64,000 nucleotides of DNA from a bacterium (GCA_021846685.1 JAJZWL010000005.1:10562-74561); one strand, 5' to 3'. Shown: positions 26,674 to 36,597, counted from the stretch's first letter. Notes: generated by a model from the sequence alone, not told the origin. Numbers and translations: made by a program.

Positions 26674-26702
26674 TTGACGCTAGGATTATAATGTAATATA
26701 TA
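26674..26702 (+). promoter_or_regulatory. Promoter of the 26719 gene
   Basis: TTGACG at 26674-26679 and TATATA at 26697-26702 are spaced 17 nt. Transcription would start about 10 nt before the ATG at 26719. Confidence 0.5.
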
Positions 26703-26718
26703 TTTATTATCAAAACAC

Positions 26719-27282
26719 ATGAGTTCTGTTGAAGAATATAAAGCGGTTAGTGAGAAACAGAATATTCTAGATGAAAACTTTAGAGTAGATGTCCTTGGTG
26801 AAGAAAATTTCCTTAAGAAGAAAGATGATATAACTGTTGTTGTAAATAGTGAAGATGGGAATTTGAATGATTCACTTGGAGATAGGGGAATAGACTGTTT
26901 TATGCAAACAAAAAATGAAATGGAGAGAGTTCTTTTTGTTGAGTATCAAGCAATGCATATAGCCGAATTAATGCATCAACTTAGGTTAATCCATGCTTAT
27001 GAATTACCTTCACTACATCCATGCTCTTCTTTTGTATCTCAAAAGAATCTCTTGCAACTTCCTAACGATGCAATGCCTGCAAGAAATGATGCAGAGCTAG
27101 AAGAGTATATAACTTCCTTAAAAGTATCTTTGAAAGAATATCGAGTCTATACTTTAGGAGAATGGGCTCCTCGTGATTTTGTGTACTCTCCTTCACAAGG
27201 ATTTTTAATTATCCCTAATTTTAGATACCTTATACAAAGAGGGAGACCAATGATAAATGTTGTATCCAATATATTAAATTAA
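26719..27282 (+). CDS. Hypothetical soluble protein (187 residues)
   Basis: The first 60 residues are acidic and probably disordered. The rest is helical and includes HIAELMHQLRLIHAYELPS and YRVYTLGEWAPRDFVYSP. There is no signal peptide, membrane helix or known motif. It has its own promoter-like signal upstream. Function unknown. Confidence 0.5.
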   Translation: MSSVEEYKAVSEKQNILDENFRVDVLGEENFLKKKDDITVVVNSEDGNLNDSLGDRGIDCFMQTKNEMERVLFVEYQAMHIAELMHQLRLIHAYELPSLHPCSSFVSQKNLLQLPNDAMPARNDAELEEYITSLKVSLKEYRVYTLGEWAPRDFVYSPSQGFLIIPNFRYLIQRGRPMINVVSNILN

Positions 27283-27371
27283 TTAGTTAAAATTTTACAC
27301 TATTAATAATCATTTCATTTGCCATTAATCTTTAAAGTATATTGTGTTCAGATAATTTCATTAAATATAGG

Positions 27372-27926
27372 ATGCATAGATTTCAATATGATAAAAATGA
27401 AAGGTTAAAAATACAAAATCCAGTTCAAATACTTACTTCATTAGGTTTGAAAAAAGGTGATGTATTAGTAGATATAGGTTCTAATAACGGTTTTTTTACT
27501 ATTCCTGCTGCAGAAATAGTTGGTAAAACAGGGCAAGTCTATGCAGTTGATATAGATAATATTGCAATTACGGATCTACAAGAACGATTAAAAGATAAAG
27601 GTTTTTTTAATGTAGAGACTTTTATCTCTAGTGGGGAAGATTTTAGAAAAGATGATATTAATGCAGATATAATTTTTCTAGGAACAGTACTTCATGATTT
27701 TCAAACTCCTTTTAAAGTTTTAGAAAATGCCTTTTTTATGCTTAAATCTGGTGGTAAATTAGTTAATTTTGATTGGAAAAAGAAAGAAACATTAATGGGT
27801 CCTCCTTTAGATATAAGATTTTCCGAAAAACAGGCAGAAGAAATGCTTAAAAAAGCTCACTTTACAGATATAAAAACAGAAGATATCTCAGAGAATTTTT
27901 ATCAAGTAACTGGATTCAAAGATTAA
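27372..27926 (+). CDS. Class I SAM-dependent methyltransferase (UbiE/Methyltransf_11 type)
   Basis: LVDIGSNNGFFTIPAAE is the SAM-binding motif I, VYAVDIDN the acidic motif II, and FLGTVLHDFQTP the motif IV region. The fold is complete in about 185 residues. I prefer ATG 27372 (MHRFQYDKNERL) over a TTG at 27342, because the family normally begins near this point. The substrate (quinone, small molecule or arsenite-like) cannot be told. Confidence 0.8.
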   Translation: MHRFQYDKNERLKIQNPVQILTSLGLKKGDVLVDIGSNNGFFTIPAAEIVGKTGQVYAVDIDNIAITDLQERLKDKGFFNVETFISSGEDFRKDDINADIIFLGTVLHDFQTPFKVLENAFFMLKSGGKLVNFDWKKKETLMGPPLDIRFSEKQAEEMLKKAHFTDIKTEDISENFYQVTGFKD

Positions 27927-27927
27927 T

Positions 27928-29025
27928 TTATAAGGAGTTTATTAATTTAAAATAATCTTTATATATGTTCTTATATAAATAGTTGTAACTAGTTTTTCTT
28001 GCATTTTTTGAATAATTTTCATAATTTTGGAATATTATATCAATAGAGTTTTCTATATTGGTAGTTTTTAAATCAGTTAATATTCCATTTTTATTATTTT
28101 CTATTAAATCCTTTGCAGCATTATCCTTTCCGTTAAAACATACAACTGGGAGTCCTATATTCATTGCTTCTAAGGTTACTATAGAAAAACCTTCTCTAGA
28201 AGAGAGCATCATGAAAATTCTTGATTGTGCTATCTTTTTATATACATCTATTTCTTTTTTTACAAAACCTGCAAATTCAATATTTTTATTTTTATATTTT
28301 TCTTTATATCTCTCACTCTCTGGGCCACTTCCAATAATCAGTGTTTTTAAATTTTTATTTAGATATGAAAGGTTTAAAATTTTATCTATATTTTTAAAAT
28401 CAATTATTCTTCCCGCATATACCAAGTCATATAATTTATGTTCTCTTTTAATCTTTATATCCTCAATTCCGTTAGATATTACATAAACTTTTTTATTTGT
28501 TTTCTTCGCTATTCTTTTTTTTGTGAATTGACTTACAGATACTATATTCTCTGATAAATATAATGCCAAGTTTTGAATTGTAAATCCAAGTATTCCTGTT
28601 AATTTCGAAGAATATTTTATCCAGTAATCTTTATCCCAGTATTCATGCCAAGTTATTATTACTTTTGTTTTTCTTTTTATAGTAGTTATTAATTTTATAG
28701 AAAATATATGAAAAAAAGGATTGGCTGTCGCATCTATGATGTCATAGTCATTTTTTAGTAAAAAAAAGAATAGTGAAATTGCAAAATGTATACTTAATAA
28801 TATTTTTCTTTTTCCTTTTTTATTATATATTTCAGAATAGTTATTTAAAGTATGATAGTATATTTTATTTTTTTCAAATTCCTTCTCTAATCCTATTTTG
28901 TGCATTCCTATTACATGAACTTCAAAATCTTTCTTTAAATATTTAGAGAGAGCATATATTCTTTTTTCAGCTCCTCCTAGTTGATATGGATATATACAGT
29001 CATATATTAATGCAATCTTTTTCAT
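27928..29025 (-). CDS. GT4-family glycosyltransferase
   Basis: From ATG 29025 the protein begins KKIALIYDCIYPYQLGGAEK, the classical GT4 N-terminus with its GG loop. Upstream in-frame ATGs at 29055 and 29037 would only add a non-conserved leader. The donor site SSREGFSIVTLEAMNIGLPV has the E-x7-E pair. Domain length and order are normal. It is convergent with the methyltransferase gene (1 bp between stops). Confidence 0.87.
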   Translation of the reverse strand: MKKIALIYDCIYPYQLGGAEKRIYALSKYLKKDFEVHVIGMHKIGLEKEFEKNKIYYHTLNNYSEIYNKKGKRKILLSIHFAISLFFFLLKNDYDIIDATANPFFHIFSIKLITTIKRKTKVIITWHEYWDKDYWIKYSSKLTGILGFTIQNLALYLSENIVSVSQFTKKRIAKKTNKKVYVISNGIEDIKIKREHKLYDLVYAGRIIDFKNIDKILNLSYLNKNLKTLIIGSGPESERYKEKYKNKNIEFAGFVKKEIDVYKKIAQSRIFMMLSSREGFSIVTLEAMNIGLPVVCFNGKDNAAKDLIENNKNGILTDLKTTNIENSIDIIFQNYENYSKNARKTSYNYLYKNIYKDYFKLINSL

Positions 29026-29135
29026 TATATATATCATATCATATTGGTGTGACATGCAGTAGTAAGCGATATTATTAGCTATTAATTTTGAAAATATGAT
29101 ATTAAGTATTATAATATGCGTTATTAATTAAAACT

Positions 29136-29867
29136 ATGACTAGCGCAGAATTGTTTTATACACCAGAGTTTGATGTGAAATATGAGGCTTATTTACCCCA
29201 TGTTTCTTTATATGAATATTCTAAAATCTTTTCTAGATATAGTCTTGGGCATAAAATACAGTGTTTAGAATCGCGAAGAGTTTCTGAACATTCAAATTCT
29301 CTTGATAGAGATCCAAATTCTTTTGCTTTAGATAATCAAGAATTTGGCGTATATGATGAATCTACTTTTAATGATAGAGATTTTAGATATCGCAGAAAAA
29401 TATCATCTTATCTTGAACATGAGGTGTCTAGGGAATTTATATTGGATGTTTCAGGATACATGGCATCTTCCGATAAACCAGATGAAGCCATAGAAGATAT
29501 ATATGATGAGTTCATGTTAATTCATGATGAATTTCAAGGATTAGATGATTTAGATATTTTGGAATTCCTTTTGTTTTATAGGAATTATCGTAACCGCACT
29601 AATATTGAGGAAAAAATAGATTTATATTCTAGACAAAAAGGTGAAATGGGTAGCCTAATAACAGATTCTATATTAAAGCATATTATTTTAGCTCAAGGAT
29701 TGAGAACTATTAAAAATGATCAATTAATTAAAATTAAAGATGATATTGAAGGTTTAGCAGATGTATACCCAACTACTCCTTTATATTTAATTTCTGCATT
29801 TGCAATATATGGAAAACATCCTTATTCCGAACTACCTTTATATTATGTAGTGGGAGGAATAGATTAA
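29136..29867 (+). CDS. Hypothetical soluble protein (243 residues)
   Basis: The sequence is rich in Asp, Glu, Tyr and Arg and mostly helical after residue 80 (IEDIYDEFMLIHDEFQGLDD, LEFLLFYRNYRNRTNIEEK). No membrane helix, signal peptide or familiar motif is visible. It converges with the secreted protein gene, overlapping it by 4 bp. Function unknown. Confidence 0.5.
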   Translation: MTSAELFYTPEFDVKYEAYLPHVSLYEYSKIFSRYSLGHKIQCLESRRVSEHSNSLDRDPNSFALDNQEFGVYDESTFNDRDFRYRRKISSYLEHEVSREFILDVSGYMASSDKPDEAIEDIYDEFMLIHDEFQGLDDLDILEFLLFYRNYRNRTNIEEKIDLYSRQKGEMGSLITDSILKHIILAQGLRTIKNDQLIKIKDDIEGLADVYPTTPLYLISAFAIYGKHPYSELPLYYVVGGID

Positions 29868-30511
29868 TTATTTGCAGTAAAACTTCCACTATCTATTGTT
29901 TTAGTATTTCCAGATGAATAATTTGTTATGGAGATTGTATATTCTCCTGACATTCCAGATGAATTTGTCTCTTCTTGGTAATTTGGTTCGTAGTTAGCTT
30001 TTTCTCCTGTGAATATTAAGCAATAATTATTATTGATTTCTTTAGCACTGGTAATTACACCATTAGATACATCAGTAGTTGTCTCTATATTTCCAATAGA
30101 TCCTGTCATACTAGGGAAGGATATTCCATTTCCAGTCATAAAATTTTCACCAGTTACAGTGACAGAAGACTTGTTATTAGTATTTTGATTTTTAAATGCT
30201 GCTGCTATTTTAGGATTATTTCCTATGTCGACTACAACCGTTATCAAATTTCCATTTCCGTCAAGATAAACCTCTCCTGGGTGTAAGTTTTCAGGAATAC
30301 CATTACTATTTTTCTCGCTTGTATTTACCAAATGTAAACTTTGGTTGTCGTTATTAGTTTTACCACCAGATTCTAATGAAGCTATAGTTGCCCCTGCACC
30401 TAATAATGCTAATGTAATAGCCAATCCTCTTACAACCTTTCCTCTTCGTGTTAGTCGAGACTCTTTATGGTTATTTTCCTGAATTGATTTTAAAGCTTCG
30501 TCGTTATTCAT
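29864..30511 (-). CDS. Membrane-anchored extracytoplasmic protein, unknown function
   Basis: I take ATG 30511 (MNNDEALKSIQENNHKES) as start. An in-frame ATG at 30550 would add 13 residues lacking protein character. A basic stretch RLTRRGKVVRGL precedes a membrane helix (about residues 24-45, LAITLALLGAGATIASL). The remaining 165 residues are Asn/Ser/Thr-rich and beta-like (GEVYLDGNGNLITVVVDI). It resembles anchored surface proteins with a short cytoplasmic end, with no known domain. Confidence 0.55.
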   Translation of the reverse strand: MNNDEALKSIQENNHKESRLTRRGKVVRGLAITLALLGAGATIASLESGGKTNNDNQSLHLVNTSEKNSNGIPENLHPGEVYLDGNGNLITVVVDIGNNPKIAAAFKNQNTNNKSSVTVTGENFMTGNGISFPSMTGSIGNIETTTDVSNGVITSAKEINNNYCLIFTGEKANYEPNYQEETNSSGMSGEYTISITNYSSGNTKTIDSGSFTANN

Positions 30512-30638
30512 AATTAACCCTATAATATTATATCTTATAGTTTTTGTCAATAGGGATTGTTTGTGTTGGTTAAGATATGAAAAAAAAGCTATATTTCATA
30601 TCTTATTCGAGTTAAGTGGTGTGATTTTTTTTGATATA

Positions 30639-31775
30639 TTATTTTTTAAGAGAGATAATTTTTGAAAAAAGACCTGCAAATATTGTCTGAGTCCCTAATA
30701 TGAAGATGGTTACTCCTGAGATTATTCTTCCTGAACTTAGTAATGATCCAGTTTTAGTCTGTATCCAGATTATATATGCATCAATTAGTATTATGATACT
30801 AAGTAATATTAATATTAATCCTAAAATTAATATTTTATTCATATCTAATTTTTGAATAAATTTTGTTACTCTGTCTTGTTGTATAAATTTTTCCATTAAA
30901 GAGTATTGTTTTGTTAAAAAACCAAATATTAAAATATTGTATCCTAATATAACTAATGTAGATGCAAGATAGAGTACATGGTAGTAGAATGTTCTTCCGA
31001 AAATTGTAAAGTGTCCAGGAGAAAGTAATATGAATATTATAATTCCTATTAGAAACAATAAAAACCCAGGATATATAAATGTAAAATTAGTACCTTGTGT
31101 TAATAAAAAAGAAAGATGTCTCCATCCATCTTTAAATGTAGATAGTTTTGCCTCAGAGCCCTTTCTTTTAGATAATGTTATTGGAACTTCTGATATTTTT
31201 AATTTCAATTTTGAAGATTTCACAACCATTTCAGATGCAAATTCCATACCTTCTGTTTGCATATCTAATTTTTTATATGCTTCTTTTTTTATTCCTCTTA
31301 TTCCACAATGAGCGTCTGATATACTTGTTCCATAAAAAATATTTAAAATGAAAGTAAGTATAGGGGCACCAATCCTGTGAGATAAAGGAGAAGCTCCTTT
31401 TTCTATTTTGCCTTTTTTATATCTATCACCCATGACAAAGTCATAACCTGTTTTTAACTTTTTATATATTTTTTTTGATTCATAAAAATCATATGTGTCG
31501 TCAGCATCAGCCATAATTATATATTCTCCCTTAGCTTCTTTAAATCCTCTTTTAAGAGCATTTCCATAACCTTTATGCAATTCTTTAAATACCTGTGCAC
31601 CAGATTTTTTTGCTATATCAAAAGATTTATCCGTGGAATTATTATCAATAACTATAACCTCTCCCTTAATTTTTAAATCTTTTATGGCTTTTTTTGCTTT
31701 TTTAACACATATTGCTACAGTACTTTCTTCGTTGTAACAAGGCATTATTATTGAGAGTTCTATACTTGTCTTCAT
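30639..31775 (-). CDS. Membrane-anchored GT2 (DPM1/polyprenyl-phosphate sugar synthase-like)
   Basis: The N-terminal GT-A domain has LSIIMPCYNEESTVAICVKK, VIVIDNNSTDKS, MADADDTYD as metal motif, and DAHCGIRGIKKEAY with the later EVPI segment, all typical of enzymes that charge polyprenyl phosphate with mannose or glucose. Four membrane helices follow (about residues 232-375). Such an enzyme would supply lipid-linked sugar to a GT-C transferase such as that at 11779. This link is inferred. Confidence 0.85.
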   Translation of the reverse strand: MKTSIELSIIMPCYNEESTVAICVKKAKKAIKDLKIKGEVIVIDNNSTDKSFDIAKKSGAQVFKELHKGYGNALKRGFKEAKGEYIIMADADDTYDFYESKKIYKKLKTGYDFVMGDRYKKGKIEKGASPLSHRIGAPILTFILNIFYGTSISDAHCGIRGIKKEAYKKLDMQTEGMEFASEMVVKSSKLKLKISEVPITLSKRKGSEAKLSTFKDGWRHLSFLLTQGTNFTFIYPGFLLFLIGIIIFILLSPGHFTIFGRTFYYHVLYLASTLVILGYNILIFGFLTKQYSLMEKFIQQDRVTKFIQKLDMNKILILGLILILLSIIILIDAYIIWIQTKTGSLLSSGRIISGVTIFILGTQTIFAGLFSKIISLKK

Positions 31776-31903
31776 ATTTTTGAGATTGTATCATATTTAG
31801 CTCATATTTATAAGATTTTTCACTCTTTATGGTATTTAATTAAAAAAAGTAGAGGAATTTATAACATTTCTAATATATATATTAGATGTTATAATAAAAC
31901 TCA

Positions 31904-32629
31904 ATGGCTAAACTACTATTTGCAGGTTCTGGAGAGTTTACTGATTCTATGAATGACATAGATAGCTATCTCTGTTCTAGTATAAATTTAACTAAAATTA
32001 TGATTATCCCAACTGCGGCAGGTAAGGAAAAAGATTTTCATAAATGGATAGATAATGGTATTTCTCATTTTAAAAAAATTGGAAAGGAGGCTTTCGGGGG
32101 GGATTTAATATCAAGAGAGGATTATTTTAAAGATGAATATATTGCTCTTCTTGATAAAACTAATTTTATATATTTTTCAGGTGGAGATCCTGAATATTTA
32201 TTATCTTGTATTGAAAACACTCCATTTTTAGAAAAACTTTTGAGTAAATTAAAAGAGAAAGATTTTATTCTAGCAGGATCCTCAGCAGGAGCTATGATTA
32301 TGGGAAGTTATACTCCTGTTAATATTTTAAATAGAATATTCTCTTCGAATAAAAAGGGGGTCTTTATTAGAGAGGCATTAGATCTAGGTCATTTTATAGT
32401 GATTCCTCACTTTAATAAAATTCCTAAAATATTAGAATTAAAATATATAAGTGAAAGAATAATAAATAGTTTACCCGATATAACTATTGTGGGAATAGAT
32501 GAAGATACCGCTATATTAACTGAAAATAATACAGAATTTAAAGTGTTAGGAAAAGGGAGTGTCTATATTATTAATGGTAATGCAAAGATAATTTCATATA
32601 AAAATTATGAAATATTTAATATAAAATGA
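31904..32629 (+). CDS. S51-family peptidase (dipeptidase E / cyanophycinase-like)
   Basis: IIPTAAG (35-40), IYFSGGDPEYLL (89-100) and AGSSAGAM (124-131) are the family signatures, with Ser127 as the nucleophile in the strand-turn-helix. Family members cleave dipeptides with N-terminal Asp or the cyanophycin polymer. TATAAT at 31890-31895 ends 8 nt before the ATG, so the mRNA is probably leaderless. Its stop overlaps the start of the following ATPase gene (32626-32629), which places a peptidase at the head of a DNA-transfer-like operon. Confidence 0.82.
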   Translation: MAKLLFAGSGEFTDSMNDIDSYLCSSINLTKIMIIPTAAGKEKDFHKWIDNGISHFKKIGKEAFGGDLISREDYFKDEYIALLDKTNFIYFSGGDPEYLLSCIENTPFLEKLLSKLKEKDFILAGSSAGAMIMGSYTPVNILNRIFSSNKKGVFIREALDLGHFIVIPHFNKIPKILELKYISERIINSLPDITIVGIDEDTAILTENNTEFKVLGKGSVYIINGNAKIISYKNYEIFNIK

Positions 32630-34623
32630 AAAAATATTTTTACATAAATCAATTCTTAATTATTCTTCTGTATATATATCTTTTTATATTTCCATACAGT
32701 TATATCCCTTTTTTTATTATTTTACTATTGATATTAATTACATTTTTATATACCGATGGTAAAATTTTAAAAAAAATTATTAATTTATTTTTTAAATATA
32801 CAGAGAGTATAAGGCGAACTTTTTTTGCTACTTTTATTCCAATTTTACTTTTTATTGCATATTCTTTCCATAATTTGCTATTGTTATTCTATTTGATATC
32901 TATTTTGATACTATTATTTTACTTATTTTTGTTTATAAAGTCATTATTTATTCTAAAAAAGATAAATTTAAAGTTATCGGCAACTAATTTGCCTCAGGAA
33001 AAAAATTTAGAAAGTATATTCTCTAAATTACCCCTCAATATATTATATGTATGTAGTAAAAAAGAGGTATTTCAAGAGATTCAAGTTAGTCATACTTTAA
33101 AAGATAATATAGTAGATATTGTACATATTAATTATCCAGATATAATGATTACTGAAGTTGAAAATACATCTAAAAAGAAATATAAAAAATATTTATTTAT
33201 AGACTCATCTTTTGATTATTATGATAATATTATGCAGATTTTAAAGGATAATAAAGATATTTCATTTAAATTTATTTTCAGAAATCCTTATAGATTTATG
33301 AATTTATCTTTAGTTTTATTAAAAATAGAATCCAATGATAAAAATCTTTTAAAAAGAATAAATACGTTATTTTCTGATAATCTACAAAAAGATCTAATAT
33401 TTGATAATAAAAAATTATCAAAGGTATTTCATCCAATTGTCGACTCAGGGAATATAATTGATGTAGTTGAATCAAGTTCCGAAATAAATGTACCCTTAAA
33501 AATATTAGATTCTAATAAAGGTGTATTAATGGGAATTAATCGTGGTAATAGAATTTATATTTCACCTAAACATTTTTTATCACACAGTTATTTAATAGGA
33601 AAAACAGGGTCGGGTAAAAGTGTTTTTATGAGTAATATTATTATTCAAAATATAAAGAAAATGAATCCATGTATTGTAATTGATCCTCATAATATTGCGG
33701 ATATAATTTTGTCAAAATTGAATAAAAAAGATTTGAAGAATGTAGTTTTGGTCGATTTTTCTGATCTTAAATATTCTATTAATCCATTAGATTTAAGTAG
33801 TAGTAAAAATCCTTATCTTTTGATAGATAATACCGTATCTATATTTAAAGATCTTTATTCTGAATTTTGGGGTCCTCAAAGTGATGATATTTTAAGAAGA
33901 AGCCTGTCGGCGCTAATTTTTTCAGAAGAAGATTATTCTATTCTAGATTTAGAAGAATTTCTTACAGATGATCATTTTAGATTAAAAGTTCTTTTTTCTG
34001 TACATGATAGAGATACTTTAGATTATTTTGATAATATTTTTTCTAAATGGGATAATAGATCTAGGTCAGAGAGAATCTCTCCTATTTTGAATAAAATAGG
34101 AAGACTAAAGTCTGATAAGTTTATATCACAATTTGTCTCTGGAAATAAAGATCTGCTAGATTTAAAAACTCTTGTAAAAGAGGGCAAAAGTGTCATTTTT
34201 TCTGTATCAAAGAAGTTTGTAGGAGAAGAGAACTCTAAATTTTTAGGATCTCTTGTTATAAATCAAATTAGGAATGTTATTCTTCAAGAAGATATTAGCA
34301 GGCATATATACTTATATATAGACGAATTCCAGAATTTTATATCAGATAACTTCTTGTTTATCTTTTCAGAATCAAGAAAATATAACTTATCAATATTTAT
34401 AGCAAATCAATATATAGACCAAATAGATCAAAAGTACCTTTCTAGTATAATAGAGAATTGTTCTAATTTTTATGTAATGGATATAGGAGAAAATTCGAAG
34501 AAATATTTATCTCAAGTTCTAAAATTTGAGATACCTTCGAAAATATCTGAACATATTATTTATGCTAAAAATGGCAATAACCCTATCTATACAATTTATT
34601 CTTATGTTAAAAAGCATGGTTGA
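32626..34623 (+). CDS. Membrane TraG/HerA-type ATPase (DUF87/TraD-like)
   Basis: The first 110 residues contain three or four membrane helices. The Walker A motif LIGKTGSGKSVF (about 322) and the following IDPHN, the Walker B YLYIDEFQNF (about 561), and ESRKYNLSIFIANQYIDQI match hexameric DNA-pumping ATPases of the VirD4/TraG/HerA group. It is a paralogue of the 60307 gene. The family drives DNA or protein transfer through membranes. No relaxase or VirB4 lies nearby. It is coupled at its start with the S51 gene and at its end with a deoxyribosyltransferase-like gene. Confidence 0.85.
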   Translation: MKKYFYINQFLIILLYIYLFIFPYSYIPFFIILLLILITFLYTDGKILKKIINLFFKYTESIRRTFFATFIPILLFIAYSFHNLLLLFYLISILILLFYLFLFIKSLFILKKINLKLSATNLPQEKNLESIFSKLPLNILYVCSKKEVFQEIQVSHTLKDNIVDIVHINYPDIMITEVENTSKKKYKKYLFIDSSFDYYDNIMQILKDNKDISFKFIFRNPYRFMNLSLVLLKIESNDKNLLKRINTLFSDNLQKDLIFDNKKLSKVFHPIVDSGNIIDVVESSSEINVPLKILDSNKGVLMGINRGNRIYISPKHFLSHSYLIGKTGSGKSVFMSNIIIQNIKKMNPCIVIDPHNIADIILSKLNKKDLKNVVLVDFSDLKYSINPLDLSSSKNPYLLIDNTVSIFKDLYSEFWGPQSDDILRRSLSALIFSEEDYSILDLEEFLTDDHFRLKVLFSVHDRDTLDYFDNIFSKWDNRSRSERISPILNKIGRLKSDKFISQFVSGNKDLLDLKTLVKEGKSVIFSVSKKFVGEENSKFLGSLVINQIRNVILQEDISRHIYLYIDEFQNFISDNFLFIFSESRKYNLSIFIANQYIDQIDQKYLSSIIENCSNFYVMDIGENSKKYLSQVLKFEIPSKISEHIIYAKNGNNPIYTIYSYVKKHG

Positions 34624-35065
34624 CAAGTTGATACTTACAATATATTCGAAAATAGACTTTTATCCAGAAGCAATAAGGATTAAATCAGATATTGAAAATT
34701 CAGGATATCTTTGTTTTTTGCCATTTGAAGAAGGGTATAATTCTCTGCTAGTAGGTAAAAATGGGGATATTGATTATAAATTGTTATCTAAAATGAAAAA
34801 TAAAAATAATTATTTAAAAAAAGAATTTGAATATATAAATTCTTCTCATGCTATTTTGCTTTTAAATTATAGTTGGAATAATATTGACGGATATATAGGC
34901 TCTAATATGTTTTTGCAAATTGGTATTGCATATATATTAAAAAAGAAAATATTTATACTAAATACTTTAAATGATTCTCAAATAGGATTAAAAAATGAAA
35001 TAATGTTAATGAATCCTATTGTTCTTAAGGGAAATGTAAATAAAATAAAAAATTACCTGTTTTAG
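34616..35065 (+). CDS. Nucleoside 2-deoxyribosyltransferase-like protein
   Basis: The start is placed at ATG 34616, which overlaps the upstream stop by 8 bp. The alternative ATG 30 codons earlier lies inside the ATPase gene. The 149-residue product begins LILTIYSKIDFYPEAI. It carries the SSHAILLLNYSWNNIDGYIG segment followed by MFLQIGIAYILKKKIFILN, a flavodoxin-like pattern of deoxyribosyltransferase-like families common in CPR and archaea. Members may remodel nucleotides or act as TIR-like sensors. The activity here is unproven. Confidence 0.65.
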   Translation: MVDKLILTIYSKIDFYPEAIRIKSDIENSGYLCFLPFEEGYNSLLVGKNGDIDYKLLSKMKNKNNYLKKEFEYINSSHAILLLNYSWNNIDGYIGSNMFLQIGIAYILKKKIFILNTLNDSQIGLKNEIMLMNPIVLKGNVNKIKNYLF

Positions 35066-35067
35066 TT

Positions 35068-35796
35068 ATGTATAGCAATATTAGTAATAAAGATTTAGAA
35101 TTATTAACTTTTATAAATGAACATCCTTGCCTTTCAAGTCAGGATATAAGTCTTTTTTTCGATATTAAACTTTTTACGCTAAGAACTAGGCTAAGAGTTC
35201 TTTGTGAATATAAATTTATATCTTTTTTAACAGTGTCTAGTTTTAAGGGGTTTAAATATTATTTTTCTACCAAAAAGGGCAATAAAATGATAATAAAAGC
35301 TTCTAATAAATTTAATAAATTTGATACTTCTGAAAAAAAGCTTTTTTTACGTCATATTATTGAATCTAATGACTTTTTTATACATTTGAAGAAAATTTCA
35401 TTAGATAATGGATATAATTTTTCAGATTGGGTATCGGATGTTAACACTGCCATACTATTTAAATATAATGGTTCTTCATATAAATTAATTCCAGATGGAT
35501 ACTGTATGTTTAAAGATATCAATATATATTTAGAGTTAGATAGATCTACTGAGTCATTTTTCAAGATATTAAGAAAAATAGAAGTATATTCTAATTTTTA
35601 TCTTTCTATGGGATATAAAAAATATTTTTCTGAATTTCCTATGGTTATATTTATATTTCCTGATTTAAAAAGGGCTAAATTTATTCAAGATAAAGTAGAG
35701 GCTTATATAACGTTAAAAAAATATAAAGAGGAGCTAAATTTTTTCTATTTTTTTGATAAATTAGACTTTTATAAAAATACTGAGAAATATTTATGA
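35068..35796 (+). CDS. Replication-relaxation family protein
   Basis: An N-terminal winged helix (LELLTFINEHPCLSSQDISL and LRTRLRVLCEYKFI) is followed by the family core. YKLIPDGYCMFKDINIYLEL and DRSTESFFKILRKIEVYSNF are the conserved DGY and ELDR-x-TE segments. Replic_Relax proteins are found on plasmids and integrated elements, usually near TraG-type ATPases, as here. They may be DNA-binding or nuclease-like initiation factors. It follows the upstream gene by 2 bp and ends the four-gene run that starts at 31904. Confidence 0.75.
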   Translation: MYSNISNKDLELLTFINEHPCLSSQDISLFFDIKLFTLRTRLRVLCEYKFISFLTVSSFKGFKYYFSTKKGNKMIIKASNKFNKFDTSEKKLFLRHIIESNDFFIHLKKISLDNGYNFSDWVSDVNTAILFKYNGSSYKLIPDGYCMFKDINIYLELDRSTESFFKILRKIEVYSNFYLSMGYKKYFSEFPMVIFIFPDLKRAKFIQDKVEAYITLKKYKEELNFFYFFDKLDFYKNTEKYL

Positions 35797-35808
35797 TATA
35801 ATTTTATT

Positions 35809-36597
35809 ATGAATAAAGAGTATGTACTAATAACAGGAGCAACTAGCGGAATAGGGTATGAATTAATGCTTCTTTTTGCCAAAAATAAATATAATTTACT
35901 CTTAGTATCCAGAAACAAAGAAAAACTTAAAAATATAAAAACAAAAATTGAAAAAAAATATAAAATCCATATTGAATATTTAGATATAGATCTATCAGAG
36001 TCTGATTCTGCAGAAAAAGTTTATTATTTTATTACAAACAATAAATTAAATATCTCAATATTAATTAATAATTCGGGGTTCGGACTAAAAGGGAAATTTG
36101 AAGAGAATGATCTTCAAAAATATGAAGAAATGGTTAATCTTAATATTTTAACATTAACTAAATTGACCTATTTGGTACTTCAAGACATGAAAAAGAGAAA
36201 GAAAGGTAAAATTTTAAATCTTGCTTCAGTAGCTGCATTTCTTCCTGGTCCATATATGAGTGTTTATTTTGCTACGAAAGCGTATGTGCTTTCGTTCTCG
36301 GAGGCTTTGTTTTTTGAAAATTCTGCTGATAATATTACTATTACAGCTTTATGTCCTGGATCTACTAAAACAAACTTTGCCTCAGTTGCAGGATTCAAAA
36401 GTAAAGATTCTTTTAATAAAAATGCAATGAGTGCTTCTCAAGTAGCTTTGATTGGATATAAAGGGTTAATGAAAGGAAAACGAGTTGTTATAGCAGGAGG
36501 GTTAAATAACTTTTCTGTATTTTTCATTAAATTTATTCCAAATCGATTAATTGGCAAAATGATTCTCAGGTTTAATAATTCAAGTTCAGCTAATTAA
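35809..36597 (+). CDS. Short-chain dehydrogenase/reductase (SDR)
   Basis: GATSGIG (10-16) is the dinucleotide-binding loop, NNSGFG follows, and the active site has Ser in LASVAAF with Tyr and Lys in YFATKAY. ALCPGSTKTNF is the usual PG motif. The substrate is unknown. TATAAT (35797-35802) lies exactly 6 nt before the ATG, so the gene starts its own probably leaderless mRNA even though it is only 12 bp behind the replication-relaxation gene. Confidence 0.87.
   Translation: MNKEYVLITGATSGIGYELMLLFAKNKYNLLLVSRNKEKLKNIKTKIEKKYKIHIEYLDIDLSESDSAEKVYYFITNNKLNISILINNSGFGLKGKFEENDLQKYEEMVNLNILTLTKLTYLVLQDMKKRKKGKILNLASVAAFLPGPYMSVYFATKAYVLSFSEALFFENSADNITITALCPGSTKTNFASVAGFKSKDSFNKNAMSASQVALIGYKGLMKGKRVVIAGGLNNFSVFFIKFIPNRLIGKMILRFNNSSSAN

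Noticed and set aside
34526..34615. Earlier start for the deoxyribosyltransferase-like gene
   Set aside because: The extra 30 residues lie wholly within the ATPase coding region and are not protein-like, while the later ATG fits the family start and the usual short overlap.
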